A DNA stretch of 43,557 bases from Bradyrhizobium uaiense (GCF_010811875.1 NZ_VKHP01000051.1:1-43557); one strand, 5' to 3'; numbered from the stretch's first letter, positions 9,241 through 17,700 are shown. Made by a program: numbers and translations. Notes: generated by a model from the letters alone, not told the origin.

Positions 9241-9365
9241 CCCGTCACCCTGAGGTGCGAGCGAAGCGAGCCTCGAAGGGCGAACGGCCGGGCCCTCTCC
9301 GCGCCACGATATCCGGGCCGTGCATCCTTCGAGGCGCGCAAGGGCGCGCACCTCAGGATGACGGG
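9241..9365. repeat. Intergenic palindromic repeat (CCTGAGGTGC family)
   Basis: An imperfect inverted repeat of about 125 bp. The left end reads CCCGTCACCCTGAGGTGCG and the reverse complement of the right end reads CCCGTCATCCTGAGGTGCG; both arms then pass into a GCCTCGAAGG segment. It sits between convergent genes and ends in the usual GTCATCCTGAGG-type edge of a mobile palindromic element seen many times in Bradyrhizobium-like genomes (recall of the family, not a search). It could act as a bidirectional terminator for the GNAT and M29 genes. Confidence 0.75.
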
Positions 9366-9403
9366 ACTGAGCCTCGCGCAAACTGGGCTAGCTAGCTGCG
9401 CCC

Positions 9404-10660
9404 TTACGCCCACTCGCCCTTGCGGAACACCGGAACGCTGCGGCCGTCGGCATGGATGCCGTCGATGTCGGTGTGGGCGGAGCCGATCATCCAGTCGATG
9501 TGGATCAGGCTCTTGTTGCCGCCCTGCTCGGCGATCCGCTGCGGCGTCAGCTTGTCGCCGTTGATGAAGCATTTCGAGTAGCACTGGCCGAGCGCGATGT
9601 GCGAGGCGGCGTTCTCGTCGAACAGCGTGTTGAAGAACAACAGCCCGCTCTTCGAGATCGGCGAGGAATGCGGCACCAGCGCGACCTCGCCGAGCCGGCG
9701 CGCGCCCTCATCGGTGTCGAGCACCTTCTTCAAGACTTCCTCACCGCGCGAGGCCTTCGCCTCGACGATGCGGCCTTCCTCGAACTTGACCGAGATATTG
9801 TCGATCAGCGTGCCCTGGTAGGACAGCGGCTTGGAGCTGACGACGTGGCCGCTGACGCGGCGGCAGTGCGGCGTCGTGAACACTTCCTCGGTCGGGATAT
9901 TGGCATTGCAGACGATGCCGTTCTTGGCGGTCGACGCACCGCCTTCCCATTCATGACCGTCGGCGAGCCCGATCGTGAGGTCCATTCCCGGACCGGAATA
10001 TTTCAGCGCGTGGAAGCGCTGGCCGTTCAGCCATTCGGTGCGCTCGCGCAGCCTGGCATTGTGCTTGTCCCAGGCGGCGACGGCGCCGTCCTGATCGACC
10101 CGGGAGGCGGCGAAGATCGCGTCGGCAAGCTTGGCCACCGCGACGTCCTCGGCATCATCGGGGAACACCTGTTTGGCCCAGGACGTGCTCGGATAGGCGA
10201 TGATGTTCCAGTTGGTGTCGAAATTGACGATCTTCTCCAGCGCCGGCTGGTAGGCGATCGAATTGGCCTTGCTGGCGCGCGCGACCTTGGTCGGGTCTTC
10301 GCCCGACAGCAGCATCGGATTGTCGCCGACGATCGCGAGCCGCGCGGTGTTGGCGCCGAACGCCTTCGCCATGCCCTCATAGAGCCAGCCTGCGGCGCGA
10401 TCGAAGCTCGCGTCGTTGGCGTAGCGGTAGCGCGCCAGCGTCAGCTCTTCGTCGGAGAAGAACGGGGTCACGAGACCCGCACCGGCCTTGTAGGCATGCT
10501 CCACGACCCGCCGCACCAGCGGCATTGCCGCCGCAGGCGCCGTCAGCAGCAAATCCTGCCCCGGCTGCAGCTGCAGGCCGACCTTGATTGCGACTTCGGC
10601 GAGCCGATCGAGTTTTACCGGATCGATCGAGGCGGAAAGATTGCGTTGATGTGCGGTCAT
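9404..10660 (-). CDS. Aminopeptidase, peptidase family M29
   Basis: A 418-aa cytoplasmic metallo-aminopeptidase of the AmpS/T/PepS type. Family landmarks are GMDLTIGLADGHEWEGG, NIPTEEVFTTPH (metal-binding Glu), LVPHSSPISKSGLLFFNTLFDENAASHIALGQCY (His/Glu ligands) and the C-terminal SLIHIDWMIGS. Length and domain order match the family (about 410 aa). It would trim N-terminal residues from peptides. It is transcribed leftwards, alone, and convergent to the GNAT gene with the palindromic repeat between. The start ATG at 10660 has only a weak ribosome-binding site; no better in-frame start is seen. Confidence 0.9.
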   Translation of the reverse strand: MTAHQRNLSASIDPVKLDRLAEVAIKVGLQLQPGQDLLLTAPAAAMPLVRRVVEHAYKAGAGLVTPFFSDEELTLARYRYANDASFDRAAGWLYEGMAKAFGANTARLAIVGDNPMLLSGEDPTKVARASKANSIAYQPALEKIVNFDTNWNIIAYPSTSWAKQVFPDDAEDVAVAKLADAIFAASRVDQDGAVAAWDKHNARLRERTEWLNGQRFHALKYSGPGMDLTIGLADGHEWEGGASTAKNGIVCNANIPTEEVFTTPHCRRVSGHVVSSKPLSYQGTLIDNISVKFEEGRIVEAKASRGEEVLKKVLDTDEGARRLGEVALVPHSSPISKSGLLFFNTLFDENAASHIALGQCYSKCFINGDKLTPQRIAEQGGNKSLIHIDWMIGSAHTDIDGIHADGRSVPVFRKGEWA

Positions 10661-10775
10661 GAAGCGCCGTGGCGTTTGAGGGTCTCTTCAGGATTCGTAG
10701 TCCAATTCGATCCGCATTCGCAAGGTTCCCTCCCGCTGCGCCCGATCACGCCACAGCGAGCAATTGCGTCGAATT

Positions 10776-12137
10776 TTACCGCTTCACAGACATCAGCACC
10801 CGGTCGACCATCTCAGGCGCAAGGCCGAGATAGTTTTTCGGCGCGGTGAGGCGGTCGATCGTCGCCCGATCGATCCGGCTCGCGACGCGATCATACGCGG
10901 CCAGCACCGCGGCCAGCGTCAGGCCCTTGTCGTTGGCGACACGGCAGGCGTCATAAACGACGTCATGCGCCTCCTGCCGGCCGATCGCGGGCGCAAGGCC
11001 CATCATCACGGCTTCAGCAACGATCAGCCCGCGGCTGATGTCGAGATTGTCGGCCATCCGCTTCCCGTCGACGATCAGGCCGCCAAGCGCGAACCTGGCC
11101 TGGTGCAAAGCGCCTGCTGTCAGCACAAAGCTTTCCGGGATCGCCATCCATTCGGCGTGCCACGGACCGGTGGCGCGTTCGAAATCCTGCACCATCGCGT
11201 CCAGCATCAGGCCCGCATGCTGGCGCACCGCCTTGGCGGCCGCGAGCATCAGCTCCGACGAGATCGGGTTGCGCTTCTGCGGCATGGTCGAGGACGCGCC
11301 GCGTCCCTTCACGAAGGGTTCGTAGACCTCGCCGAATTCGGTCGAGGCCATGATCATGATGTCGAGCGCGATCTTGCCGAGTGTTCCCGTGACCAGCGCG
11401 AGGTAATTTACCGCTTCCGCCAGACCGTCGCGCGCGACATGCCAGGTCGAGACAGGAACGCCGAGCCCGAGTTCCTCGCACAGCGCCTTCTGGACCTCGA
11501 AGCCCTTGTCGCCCAGCGAGGCCAGCGTGCCGGCGGCGCCGGCGAACTGGCCGACCAGTGCGCGCGGCTTCAACTCCGCCAGTCGCACGGCATGCCGATC
11601 GAACGCGGCGAGCCAGATCGCGGTCTTGTAGCCGAAGGTCACCGGCAGCGCCTGCTGCAAATGGGTGCGGCCGGCCATCGGCGTGTCGCGGTATTTCTTC
11701 GAGAGATCGACGAGGATGCCGCGCAACGCAGCGATGTCATCCTCGATGATCTCCAGGCCATCGCGCAGCTGCAGCACCACGGCGGTGTCCATGATGTCCT
11801 GGGTGGTCGCGCCCCAATGGACATAGCGGCCGGCCTCGCCGCACTGCTTTGCCATCTGATGCACCAGCGGCAGGATCGGGTAGCCGACCACATCGGTCTC
11901 CTGCCGCAGCAGATCGAAATCGAACGCGGCGACGTTGGTCCGCTCCGCGATCTGCTCGGCCGCGTCAACCGGAATCACGCCGCAACGTGCTTCGGCCTTC
12001 GCCAGCGCGACTTCGACCTCGGCATAGCGTTCGATCAGCCGCAGATCGGAAAACACCTCGCGCATCGCGCGCGTGCCGAAGGCATCGCGAAACAGCACGG
12101 AATCGAGCACGGTGGTCGAGGTCGGGAAGGCGGACAT
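10776..12137 (-). CDS. 3-carboxy-cis,cis-muconate cycloisomerase-like / adenylosuccinate lyase family enzyme
   Basis: A 453-aa member of the fumarase/aspartase/PurB/PcaB superfamily. The three conserved regions are HWGATTQDIMDT (about 107-118), GRTHLQQALPVTFG (156-169, with the general-acid His159) and the signature SSTMPQKRNP (282-291). Length and motif wording fit PcaB-like lyases better than housekeeping PurB. It lies 71 bp downstream of a PcaC-like decarboxylase on the same strand, which supports a protocatechuate-like ring-cleavage role. The other pca genes are absent, so the true substrate may be a related unsaturated dicarboxylate. I leave the symbol blank for that reason. Confidence 0.82.
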   Translation of the reverse strand: MSAFPTSTTVLDSVLFRDAFGTRAMREVFSDLRLIERYAEVEVALAKAEARCGVIPVDAAEQIAERTNVAAFDFDLLRQETDVVGYPILPLVHQMAKQCGEAGRYVHWGATTQDIMDTAVVLQLRDGLEIIEDDIAALRGILVDLSKKYRDTPMAGRTHLQQALPVTFGYKTAIWLAAFDRHAVRLAELKPRALVGQFAGAAGTLASLGDKGFEVQKALCEELGLGVPVSTWHVARDGLAEAVNYLALVTGTLGKIALDIMIMASTEFGEVYEPFVKGRGASSTMPQKRNPISSELMLAAAKAVRQHAGLMLDAMVQDFERATGPWHAEWMAIPESFVLTAGALHQARFALGGLIVDGKRMADNLDISRGLIVAEAVMMGLAPAIGRQEAHDVVYDACRVANDKGLTLAAVLAAYDRVASRIDRATIDRLTAPKNYLGLAPEMVDRVLMSVKR

Positions 12138-12208
12138 GGCAGATCCTTGGGCACATCCTGTTGCCGGTCGCAGTCGGCAACGTCCCTATCACGGCACGGG
12201 CCGGTGCC

Positions 12209-12598
12209 CTACCCCTCCGCAGGCGCCTCGCCGAACACCTCGGCTGCGATCTTGCTGGTCTCGATCGCGGCGGGGATGCCGCAATACATCGCGACCAGCA
12301 ACAGCACGTCCTGCACCTGCGCGGCGGTGCAGCCATTGGCGAGCGCGCCCTTGGCATGCACGCGGAACTCGGCGGGCTTGCTGCTCGCCGCGGTGATGCC
12401 GAGCATCACGAGGCTGCGCATCTGGTCGGACAGCCCGCTGCGCTCCCAGACGTCGCCATAGACATAGGCATTGATGATGTTTTGCAGCGGCGCGCCGAAA
12501 TCGCCCGCGGCCGCCATCCGCTTGGCGACATCGCCCTCGCCGAACATCTTCTGGCGCCGGCGCAGCCCGCGCGCATGGAGATCGCTGATGTCCACCAT
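12209..12598 (-). CDS. Carboxymuconolactone decarboxylase family protein (PcaC-like)
   Basis: A 129-aa all-alpha protein of the CMD/AhpD fold. Conserved pieces are GDVWERSGLSDQMRSLVMLGITAASSKPAEFRVHAKGALANGCTAAQVQDVLLLVAMYCGIPAA, with the family His at the expected place (RVHAKGALANG). It lacks the CxxC of peroxidase-type AhpD, so a decarboxylase-like role is more likely. It is the first gene of a leftward pair with the PcaB-like lyase. Its start is 27 bp from the first dyad operator in the divergent region. Confidence 0.85.
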   Translation of the reverse strand: MVDISDLHARGLRRRQKMFGEGDVAKRMAAAGDFGAPLQNIINAYVYGDVWERSGLSDQMRSLVMLGITAASSKPAEFRVHAKGALANGCTAAQVQDVLLLVAMYCGIPAAIETSKIAAEVFGEAPAEG

Positions 12599-12623
12599 CG
12601 TCGTCTGGCTCCCCTGAATGGGC

Positions 12624-12641
12624 TATTTATACGGATAAATA
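12624..12641. promoter_or_regulatory. Candidate operator 1 (ATTTAT-ACGG-ATAAAT dyad)
   Basis: An 18-bp interrupted palindrome TATTTATACGGATAAATA in the intergenic region between the leftward PcaC-like gene and the rightward TctC gene. It is strikingly AT-rich for this genome. A second copy in the opposite orientation lies at 12690-12705. The HutC-type GntR regulator encoded at 15584 is the obvious candidate to bind it; that is inference. Confidence 0.6.
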
Positions 12642-12689
12642 CTGCATACCTCAACATTCCAACAGGCCGAGTACTTGCCATTCAGATAT

Positions 12690-12705
12690 ATTTGTCCGTA
12701 TAAAT
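12690..12705. promoter_or_regulatory. Candidate operator 2 (ATTTGTCCGTATAAAT)
   Basis: This matches the reverse complement of operator 1 (ATTTATCCGTATAAAT) at 15 of 16 positions. Centre-to-centre distance is about 65 bp, roughly six helical turns, so two bound dimers would lie on the same DNA face and could loop. It sits 30 bp upstream of the TctC start codon. Confidence 0.6.
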
Positions 12706-12734
12706 CTTCAAAAGCAGGCGCGGAGGGGACCGGG

Positions 12735-13694
12735 ATGAAGTTACGGTTGGGGCTGCTCGTCGTCCTGCTCGCGGCACTTCCGAGCCTGCCGGCATTCGCC
12801 GCGGACGATTTCCCGCAACGGCCGCTCAAGATCATCGTGCCCTTCCCGGCCGGCGCCGGCCCCGACAATGTCGCGCGGCTGGTTGGCCAGCATCTGCAGG
12901 ACGCATTCGGCCAGACCGTGCTGATCGAGAATCGCGCCGGGGCGCTCGGCAGCATCGGCGCTCAGGAAGTCGCCCGCAGCGCGCCCGACGGCTACACGCT
13001 GCTGATGGGCACCAACACCACCCATGCCAGCAACGTCGCGACGCTCGAGAGCCTGCCCTACGACCCGGTGAAGGATTTCGCGCCCGTCATCCGCACCACC
13101 ACGACGGCGATGGTGCTGCTGGTCAACCCGAAGCTGGCGGCCAAGGACCTGCCGCAGTTCCTCAGCTACGCCAAGGCTACGCCCAACCTGACCGCCGGCT
13201 ACGGCTCCGGCGCATCGCAGATCTCGATCGCGCAGCTGCAGTCGCGCGGCGGCCTGTCGCTGATTGCGGCTTCCTACCGCGGCGTGCCGCAGGCGATGAC
13301 CGACGTGATGGCGGGCGTGATCGACCTGACCTTCGGCGATTTCTCGGTCGCGATCCCGCAGATGCAGGGCGGCACCTTGCGCGGCATCGCGGTCACATCC
13401 GCGGCGCGCAACGAGCTCACGCCCGGCCTGCCCGCCCTCTCCGAAGCGATGCCCGGCTTCGAGGCCACCATCTGGTACGGGCTGTTCGCGCCGGCCGGCA
13501 CGCCGGAACCGGTGGTCAACAAGATCTACGCCGAGTGTGCGAAGTACCTCGCGATGCCGGAGACGAAGAAGAAACTCGCCGATGTCGGCGTGATCGTGGC
13601 ACCGCTGGCGCCGGCCGAGTTCGGCGCCTTCGTCAAGAGCGAGGTCGTGCGCTGGTCGGCGGAGGTGAAGGCGGCCGGCATCCAGCCGCAATAG
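12735..13694 (+). CDS. Tripartite tricarboxylate transporter substrate-binding protein (TctC/Bug family)
   Basis: A 319-aa periplasmic receptor. Signal peptide MKLRLGLLVVLLAALPSLPAFAA is followed by the Bug signature FPQRPLKIIVPFPAGAGPDNVARLVGQHLQ and ENRAGALGSIGAQEVARSAPDGYTLLMG. Family members bind carboxylates in a closed cleft. I chose the ATG at 12735, with GGAGGGG upstream and a clean signal peptide; a start at 12675 would run through operator 2. The TctA/TctB membrane partners are absent, as is common for Bug orphans. It leads the rightward catabolic operon, so it probably captures that operon's substrate. Confidence 0.9.
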   Translation: MKLRLGLLVVLLAALPSLPAFAADDFPQRPLKIIVPFPAGAGPDNVARLVGQHLQDAFGQTVLIENRAGALGSIGAQEVARSAPDGYTLLMGTNTTHASNVATLESLPYDPVKDFAPVIRTTTTAMVLLVNPKLAAKDLPQFLSYAKATPNLTAGYGSGASQISIAQLQSRGGLSLIAASYRGVPQAMTDVMAGVIDLTFGDFSVAIPQMQGGTLRGIAVTSAARNELTPGLPALSEAMPGFEATIWYGLFAPAGTPEPVVNKIYAECAKYLAMPETKKKLADVGVIVAPLAPAEFGAFVKSEVVRWSAEVKAAGIQPQ

Positions 13695-13713
13695 CGCGAA
13701 GCGGCGTCGCATC

Positions 13714-14601
13714 ATGTCTCGCGAGACACCAGTCGGCATGATCGGATTGGGGCTGATGGGATCGGCGCTCTCCGCGCGACTGATCGATGCCGGCGTAGGC
13801 GTAATCGGCTTCGATATCGATGCGGCGAAGACCGATGGGCTGAGGTCGAGCGGCGCCGAGTTCGCCGCCTTCGCCGCCGACGTCGCGGCGCGCTGCCGGA
13901 CCATCGTCATCGCGGTGTACGACGCGACCCAGGTCAAGGGATTGCTGCCGGACCTTGCCAACGCCAGGCTGCCGCCGGTCGTGATCTGCACCACCACCTG
14001 CGCGCCGGGCGAGATCACGGCGATCGCCGGATTCGCGGCGCACGCCCGCCTTGGCTTCATCGAAGCGCCGATCTCGGGCACCAGCGCCGAGGTGCGCGCC
14101 GGCACGGCCACCGCGCTCGTCGCCGGTGAGGCCGACATCATCGCGGCCGCTGCGGCAACGCTCGACATCCTCAGCCCGCAGCGGATCAATGTCGGCGCGA
14201 TCGGCAATGCCAGCCGCACCAAGCTCGCCATCAACCTGATCCTGCAGAACAACCGCGCCGCGCTGGCCGAAGGCATCGCACTTGCCGAGGCGCTCGGCCT
14301 CGACGGCACGACCTTCCTTGCGACCGCGCGGCAATCGGCGGCATATTCCAGAGTGATGGACAGCAAGGGACCGAAGATGCTGGCGCGGGATTTCTCGCCG
14401 CAATCGCACATCGCGCAGACCTTGAAGGATGCCGAACTGATCCTGCAGGAGGCCGGCCGCCACGGCCTGCCTCTGCCGCTGACCTCCGTGCAAGCCGAAC
14501 TGCTGCGTGCGGCGATCGCGCTTGAAGGCCCGGACAGCGACAGCGCCGCAATCATCGAGGCGATCCGGGCCGGACGCGAGCAGGACAAGGAACCCTCATG
14601 A
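13714..14601 (+). CDS. NAD(P)-dependent oxidoreductase, 3-hydroxyisobutyrate dehydrogenase family
   Basis: A 295-aa beta-hydroxyacid dehydrogenase. The Rossmann motif GLGLMG is at residues 11-16. The substrate-binding segment EAPISGTSAEVRAGT is near 117-131, with SGT in place of the usual SGG. The catalytic Lys170 lies in NASRTKLAINLIL. The fold and length (about 290 aa) fit the family, which oxidises 3-hydroxy acids such as 3-hydroxyisobutyrate, tartronate semialdehyde or sulfolactaldehyde. It starts 19 bp after TctC and overlaps the next gene by ATGA. Cofactor and substrate cannot be fixed. Confidence 0.88.
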   Translation: MSRETPVGMIGLGLMGSALSARLIDAGVGVIGFDIDAAKTDGLRSSGAEFAAFAADVAARCRTIVIAVYDATQVKGLLPDLANARLPPVVICTTTCAPGEITAIAGFAAHARLGFIEAPISGTSAEVRAGTATALVAGEADIIAAAAATLDILSPQRINVGAIGNASRTKLAINLILQNNRAALAEGIALAEALGLDGTTFLATARQSAAYSRVMDSKGPKMLARDFSPQSHIAQTLKDAELILQEAGRHGLPLPLTSVQAELLRAAIALEGPDSDSAAIIEAIRAGREQDKEPS

Positions 14602-15577
14602 TCAAGTGTGCGATCGCGGGCCTCGGCCGCTGGGGCCGCGCGCTGGTCGAGGCTGCGCAGAGCGAGCCCCAGCTCAGGATCGTCAGCGCGGTGGAACCCG
14701 ACATCGCCGGCGCCGCAAGCTTCTGCGCGGCGCACGGCCTGTCGCCTGCGCCAAGCCTGGAGGCGTGCTCGCCGAGCCAGGCATCGATGCCGTGCTGCTG
14801 GCAACGCCGCATTCGCTGCACAAGAGCCAGGTGATCGCGGCCGCCAGAGCCGGTAAGCAGGTGTTTTGCGAAAAGCCGCTGGCGCTCCGGCGCGACGATG
14901 CGGCCGAGATGTTCGCGGCCTGCCGCGACGCCGGCGTGCTGCTCGCAGTCGGGCATAACCGCCGGTTCTGGCCCTCGATGCAGGCGCTGCGCGCGATCGC
15001 AGCCTCCGGCGAACTCGGCACGATCCTGCATGTCGAGGGCCACAACAGCAACGAGAACTCGCAGGCCATCACGCAGGGCTGGCGGCTGTCGCCTGAGGAG
15101 TCACCCGGCGGCGGGCTGACCGGCGCGGGGCTGCACGTGCTCGACGGCTTCGTCAGCCTGCTTGGTCCGGCACGCCGGGTCTATGCTCGGTTGAGCGAAC
15201 GCGAGGCGGGACCGCCGCCGCTCGACACTGCAACTTTAGCGATTGAATTTGTGAATGGCGTCAATGCAACCCTTGCGACGATCCGCGCAACGCCGTTCTA
15301 TTGGCGCGTGCATGTGTTCGGAACGAAGGGATCGGCAGAGGTGCTCGACGAGGGGACGATGGTGCTACGGACATCCGGCGAAGCACCTGCGACGAGGCGG
15401 TATCCGGCCGTCAACACGCTCACCGCGGAACTCGCCGCCTTTGCCGATGCGGTCGAAGGCGGACAGCCGTTCCCGGTACCGGAGGCAGATGTGCTCGCGA
15501 CGCTCGCCGCATTCGAGGCCACGCTGCAATCGATGCGGACAGGACATCCGGTTGCCTGCCATACGGCATACCAGTGA
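14598..15577 (+). pseudogene. Gfo/Idh/MocA family oxidoreductase, frameshifted
   Basis: The N-terminus (MIKCAIAGLGRWGRALVEAA, Rossmann GLGRWG) reads in frame from 14598. Near 14765 the homology moves to another frame, which continues VLAEPGIDAVLLATPHSLHKSQV, the signature FCEKPLALRRDDA, and GHNRRFWPSMQALR through to the stop at 15577. Restoring one base around 14762-14766 would give an intact protein of about 326 aa, normal for the family. The frame downstream stays perfectly open, so this is a recent lesion or a sequencing error. It overlaps the HIBADH gene by ATGA and is 6 bp before gntR. Family members oxidise sugars, inositols or related polyols with NAD(P). Confidence 0.85.
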
Positions 15578-15583
15578 CTCGCC

Positions 15584-16339
15584 ATGTCTGAACAACCGGA
15601 CCGAGCGAGATCGTCCCGCTACCGCGACATCGCCACCGGACTGCAGAAGGACATCCGGCTCGGCACCTACGCGGTCGGCAATCTGCTGCCGACCGAAACC
15701 GAACTGATGGCGAGCTACCAGGCGAGCCGCCAGACCGTGCGCGAGGCGCTGCGCATCCTGATCGACCAGGGCCTGATCGTGCGCCGCGCCGGCCTCGGTT
15801 CGGTGGTGATCGCCTCCGAGCCGCCGGTGCTGTTTACCCACAGCGTCAAGTCGCTCGGCGAGTGGCTGCGTTATTCCAACGAAACCTACCGCGACGTCGT
15901 TGCCAGCAGCGACATCGTGGCCGACCGCAAGCTGGCGGGACTTCTGAAATGCGAGCCCGGCAGGAGCTGGTTCCTGATCGAGGCGGTGCGCCGCTCGGAC
16001 CAGTTCGCCGCGCCGCTCGGCTGGACCGAGATCTATGTGCTGCGCCGGTTCGCCGATGTGGTGACACGCAGCGACCACGGCCGCACCCCGGTGCACGAGC
16101 AGATCGCCAAGATGTACGGCCAGGTCACCGAGCGCGCGCAGATGGAGATCTTCGTCCGGGGCATGCCCGCGCCGATCGCCAAGTCGCTCGGCGTCAAGAC
16201 CGGCTCGCCGGCGCTCACCGTGGTCCGCCGCTACTACGGCGTACGCGAGGAACTGTTCGAGGTGACTATCACAACGCACCCCGAAGGGCGCTACACCTAC
16301 ACGATGGACATGCAGCGCTCGCTGCGCCCGAAGCTCTAG
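15584..16339 (+). CDS. GntR family transcriptional regulator (HutC subfamily, UTRA domain)
   Basis: A 251-aa regulator. The N-terminal winged helix (about 12-80) includes LLPTETELMASYQASRQTVREALRILIDQGLIVRRAGLGSVV, the standard GntR recognition pattern. The C-terminal UTRA ligand domain (about 95-245) ends in VRRYYGVREELFEVTITTHPEGRYTYTMDMQ. It is the last gene of the rightward catabolic operon, 6 bp after the frameshifted oxidoreductase. It is the likely repressor of both arms of the cluster through the twin dyads at 12624 and 12690, with a pathway intermediate as inducer. Confidence 0.9.
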   Translation: MSEQPDRARSSRYRDIATGLQKDIRLGTYAVGNLLPTETELMASYQASRQTVREALRILIDQGLIVRRAGLGSVVIASEPPVLFTHSVKSLGEWLRYSNETYRDVVASSDIVADRKLAGLLKCEPGRSWFLIEAVRRSDQFAAPLGWTEIYVLRRFADVVTRSDHGRTPVHEQIAKMYGQVTERAQMEIFVRGMPAPIAKSLGVKTGSPALTVVRRYYGVREELFEVTITTHPEGRYTYTMDMQRSLRPKL

Positions 16340-16349
16340 CCGGGCCTCT

Positions 16350-16367
16350 CGGGCTCTACCGAGCCCG
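16350..16367. terminator. Hairpin after gntR, possible terminator
   Basis: A perfect 7-bp stem CGGGCTC/GAGCCCG with a TACC loop begins 11 bp after the gntR stop. There is no T-run on either side, so it is not a canonical Rho-independent terminator. Confidence 0.3.
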
Positions 16368-16484
16368 GGCCAGATGCGTGTTGGCGGAGGTGTGTGCCAT
16401 CTGCGGGGTGCCGCTCACCCCCCAGATCACGACCGCGATCAGCGCGGCCGCCCAAACATATGGCACAGCATTCGGCTTCTTCAT
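16356..16484 (-). CDS. Possible 42-aa single-span membrane protein
   Basis: A short frame starting MKKPNAVPYVWAAALIAVVIWGVSG. It has a positively charged N-terminus and one clear transmembrane helix (about residues 7-25), then a short polar tail. The ribosome-binding site is weak (CGGAA). Composition looks like a genuine small membrane protein, but there is no family I recognise. The frame is open further upstream to 16556 without improving the case. Confidence 0.4.
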   Translation of the reverse strand: MKKPNAVPYVWAAALIAVVIWGVSGTPQMAHTSANTHLARAR

Positions 16485-16881
16485 TTCCGAGATCAACCCC
16501 AACGTCTCAGGAGGACCGGCGGACCTCACGACCCAGATCGTGAATCTCACGACCACAGTTGTCAGCGTCTCACCAGGCTCCGTCCTTCACAACGCTACTA
16601 AGGTTAGACCTTGTCGGTTTCAGGACGTCTTCGTGCGATTCCGGAAATGATTTCGTGGGAACCGGGCGCTCTCATCCGAATTGATGAGATCGCAGGTCCC
16701 GCCTGAATGCGGTTGCGTTCGCGGCGAAGCTCAGACGAGGCCCGAGAGAATTTCCTGCTCAAATTTGAGTCAGGCGCACGACAAACATTCCAAACGGCGT
16801 CAGCTGAATTCTTTTTGATTGTCGTGCCGACGCTGGCCGTGGCATCAGGGCGTGTGACACTGCGATGACAAGGGTTCTCCC
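16485..16881. other. Non-coding stretch between gntR region and a small gene
   Basis: I find no convincing gene in these roughly 400 bases. A 12-bp perfect palindrome CTCAAATTTGAG lies at 16758-16769 and could be a protein-binding site for the small gene at 16882. Confidence 0.4.
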
Positions 16882-17058
16882 GTGACTGCCCAACCGGCCA
16901 AACTGCAAGGCGGCTCCCGCCGCCACTCCAAGGAAACGCAGGACGAGGTTGCGCGGTCGCTGGAACGGGAGCTGAGGTTCTTGTCGGAAGAGCGCCAGGA
17001 ACGCGCGCTGCGGCTCGGCTTCGACATTCCAGCCAAGCCGCCGAAGGTGGATCAATAA
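16882..17058 (+). CDS. Small basic/acidic protein of unknown function (58 aa)
   Basis: Begins with GTG after AAGGG at a good distance. The product has a charged amphipathic helix pattern (SKETQDEVARSLERELRFLSEERQERALRLGFDIP) and ends KPPKVDQ. The strongly protein-like composition supports a real gene, though it is short. I recognise no family. Confidence 0.5.
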   Translation: MTAQPAKLQGGSRRHSKETQDEVARSLERELRFLSEERQERALRLGFDIPAKPPKVDQ

Positions 17059-17105
17059 GGCCGCCGCCGCCGCGCTTAAGCTGAGAGGCCGCGCTCCTTC
17101 CGGCG

Positions 17106-17225
17106 GTCGTCCCTGCGAAAGCAGAGACCCATTCCGCGGCGGATGTAGCGAGCGGGATTCTTCGTTCCACCGCCCTTCAACGCTAGACATCTGTGGTTAC
17201 GGGTCTCTGCTTTCGCAGGGACGAC
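17106..17225. repeat. Intergenic palindrome with 25-bp perfect arms
   Basis: Arms 17106-17130 and 17201-17225 are exact reverse complements (core CCCTGCGAAAGCAGAGACCC). The 70 bp between them are unique. This is the GTCGTCCCTGCG-edged palindromic element common between genes in Bradyrhizobium-like genomes (recall, not a search). Confidence 0.8.
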
Positions 17226-17319
17226 ACCAGATGTGTTGCGCGGCCGGTGGGCGATGGCTTCGCATTCTCGCGACATGATTGCCCGAGCTTTACTCTTCGT
17301 TCGGCCCTCTCTTGCAGCG

Positions 17320-17338
17320 GGCGCAGGGAGCCTGCGCC
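17320..17338. repeat. Short perfect hairpin in repeat region
   Basis: GGCGCAGG, loop GAG, CCTGCGCC. It lies between two larger palindromic elements and is probably part of the same repeat cluster; no T-run follows. Confidence 0.45.
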
Positions 17339-17377
17339 GTCGGGCAATCGGTTGCATGGGCCCGCGCCTGCCCTCGC

Positions 17378-17484
17378 TCGTCATTCCGGGGCGGCCCAAA
17401 GGGCTGAGCCCGGAATCCATCGCGCCTCCGCGTTGGTGGTGAAATGGATTGCGGGTTCGTGCTTCGCACGCCCCGGAATGACGA
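17378..17484. repeat. Intergenic palindrome (CGTCATTCCGGGGCG family)
   Basis: 16-bp perfect outer arms, 17378-17393 and 17469-17484 (TCGTCATTCCGGGGCG and its reverse complement). Inner arms are imperfect (GGAATCCAT against ATGGATTGC). It is another of the widespread intergenic palindromic families, distinct in sequence from those at 9241, 17106 and 36836. Confidence 0.8.
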
Positions 17485-17700
17485 AGCGAGCAATGCGCGC
17501 ATCCCGAAAAGCAACCAGGCGGGCGCATCGACCTGCATTTCGTCGCCGAAGCGATCCGTGCCGCAGGATTTGTCCGCGAAGCCTCATCGGCGATCGCGGA
17601 GAATCTTCGCTCGGAAGCCGTTGCTGCCGATGTCAAGATGCCGAACGGGACTAACGGCCTCACGCGCGCTGCGGCCTGCTGCGAATTCTCGGAGACTAGA

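Noticed and set aside
10764..12461. 565-aa plus-strand frame
   Set aside because: Antisense to the PcaB-like lyase, which carries the full superfamily signature.
14755..14775. Programmed frameshift in the Gfo/Idh/MocA gene
   Set aside because: There is no slippery heptamer at the change of frame and no reason for such control in this family; a deletion or error is simpler.
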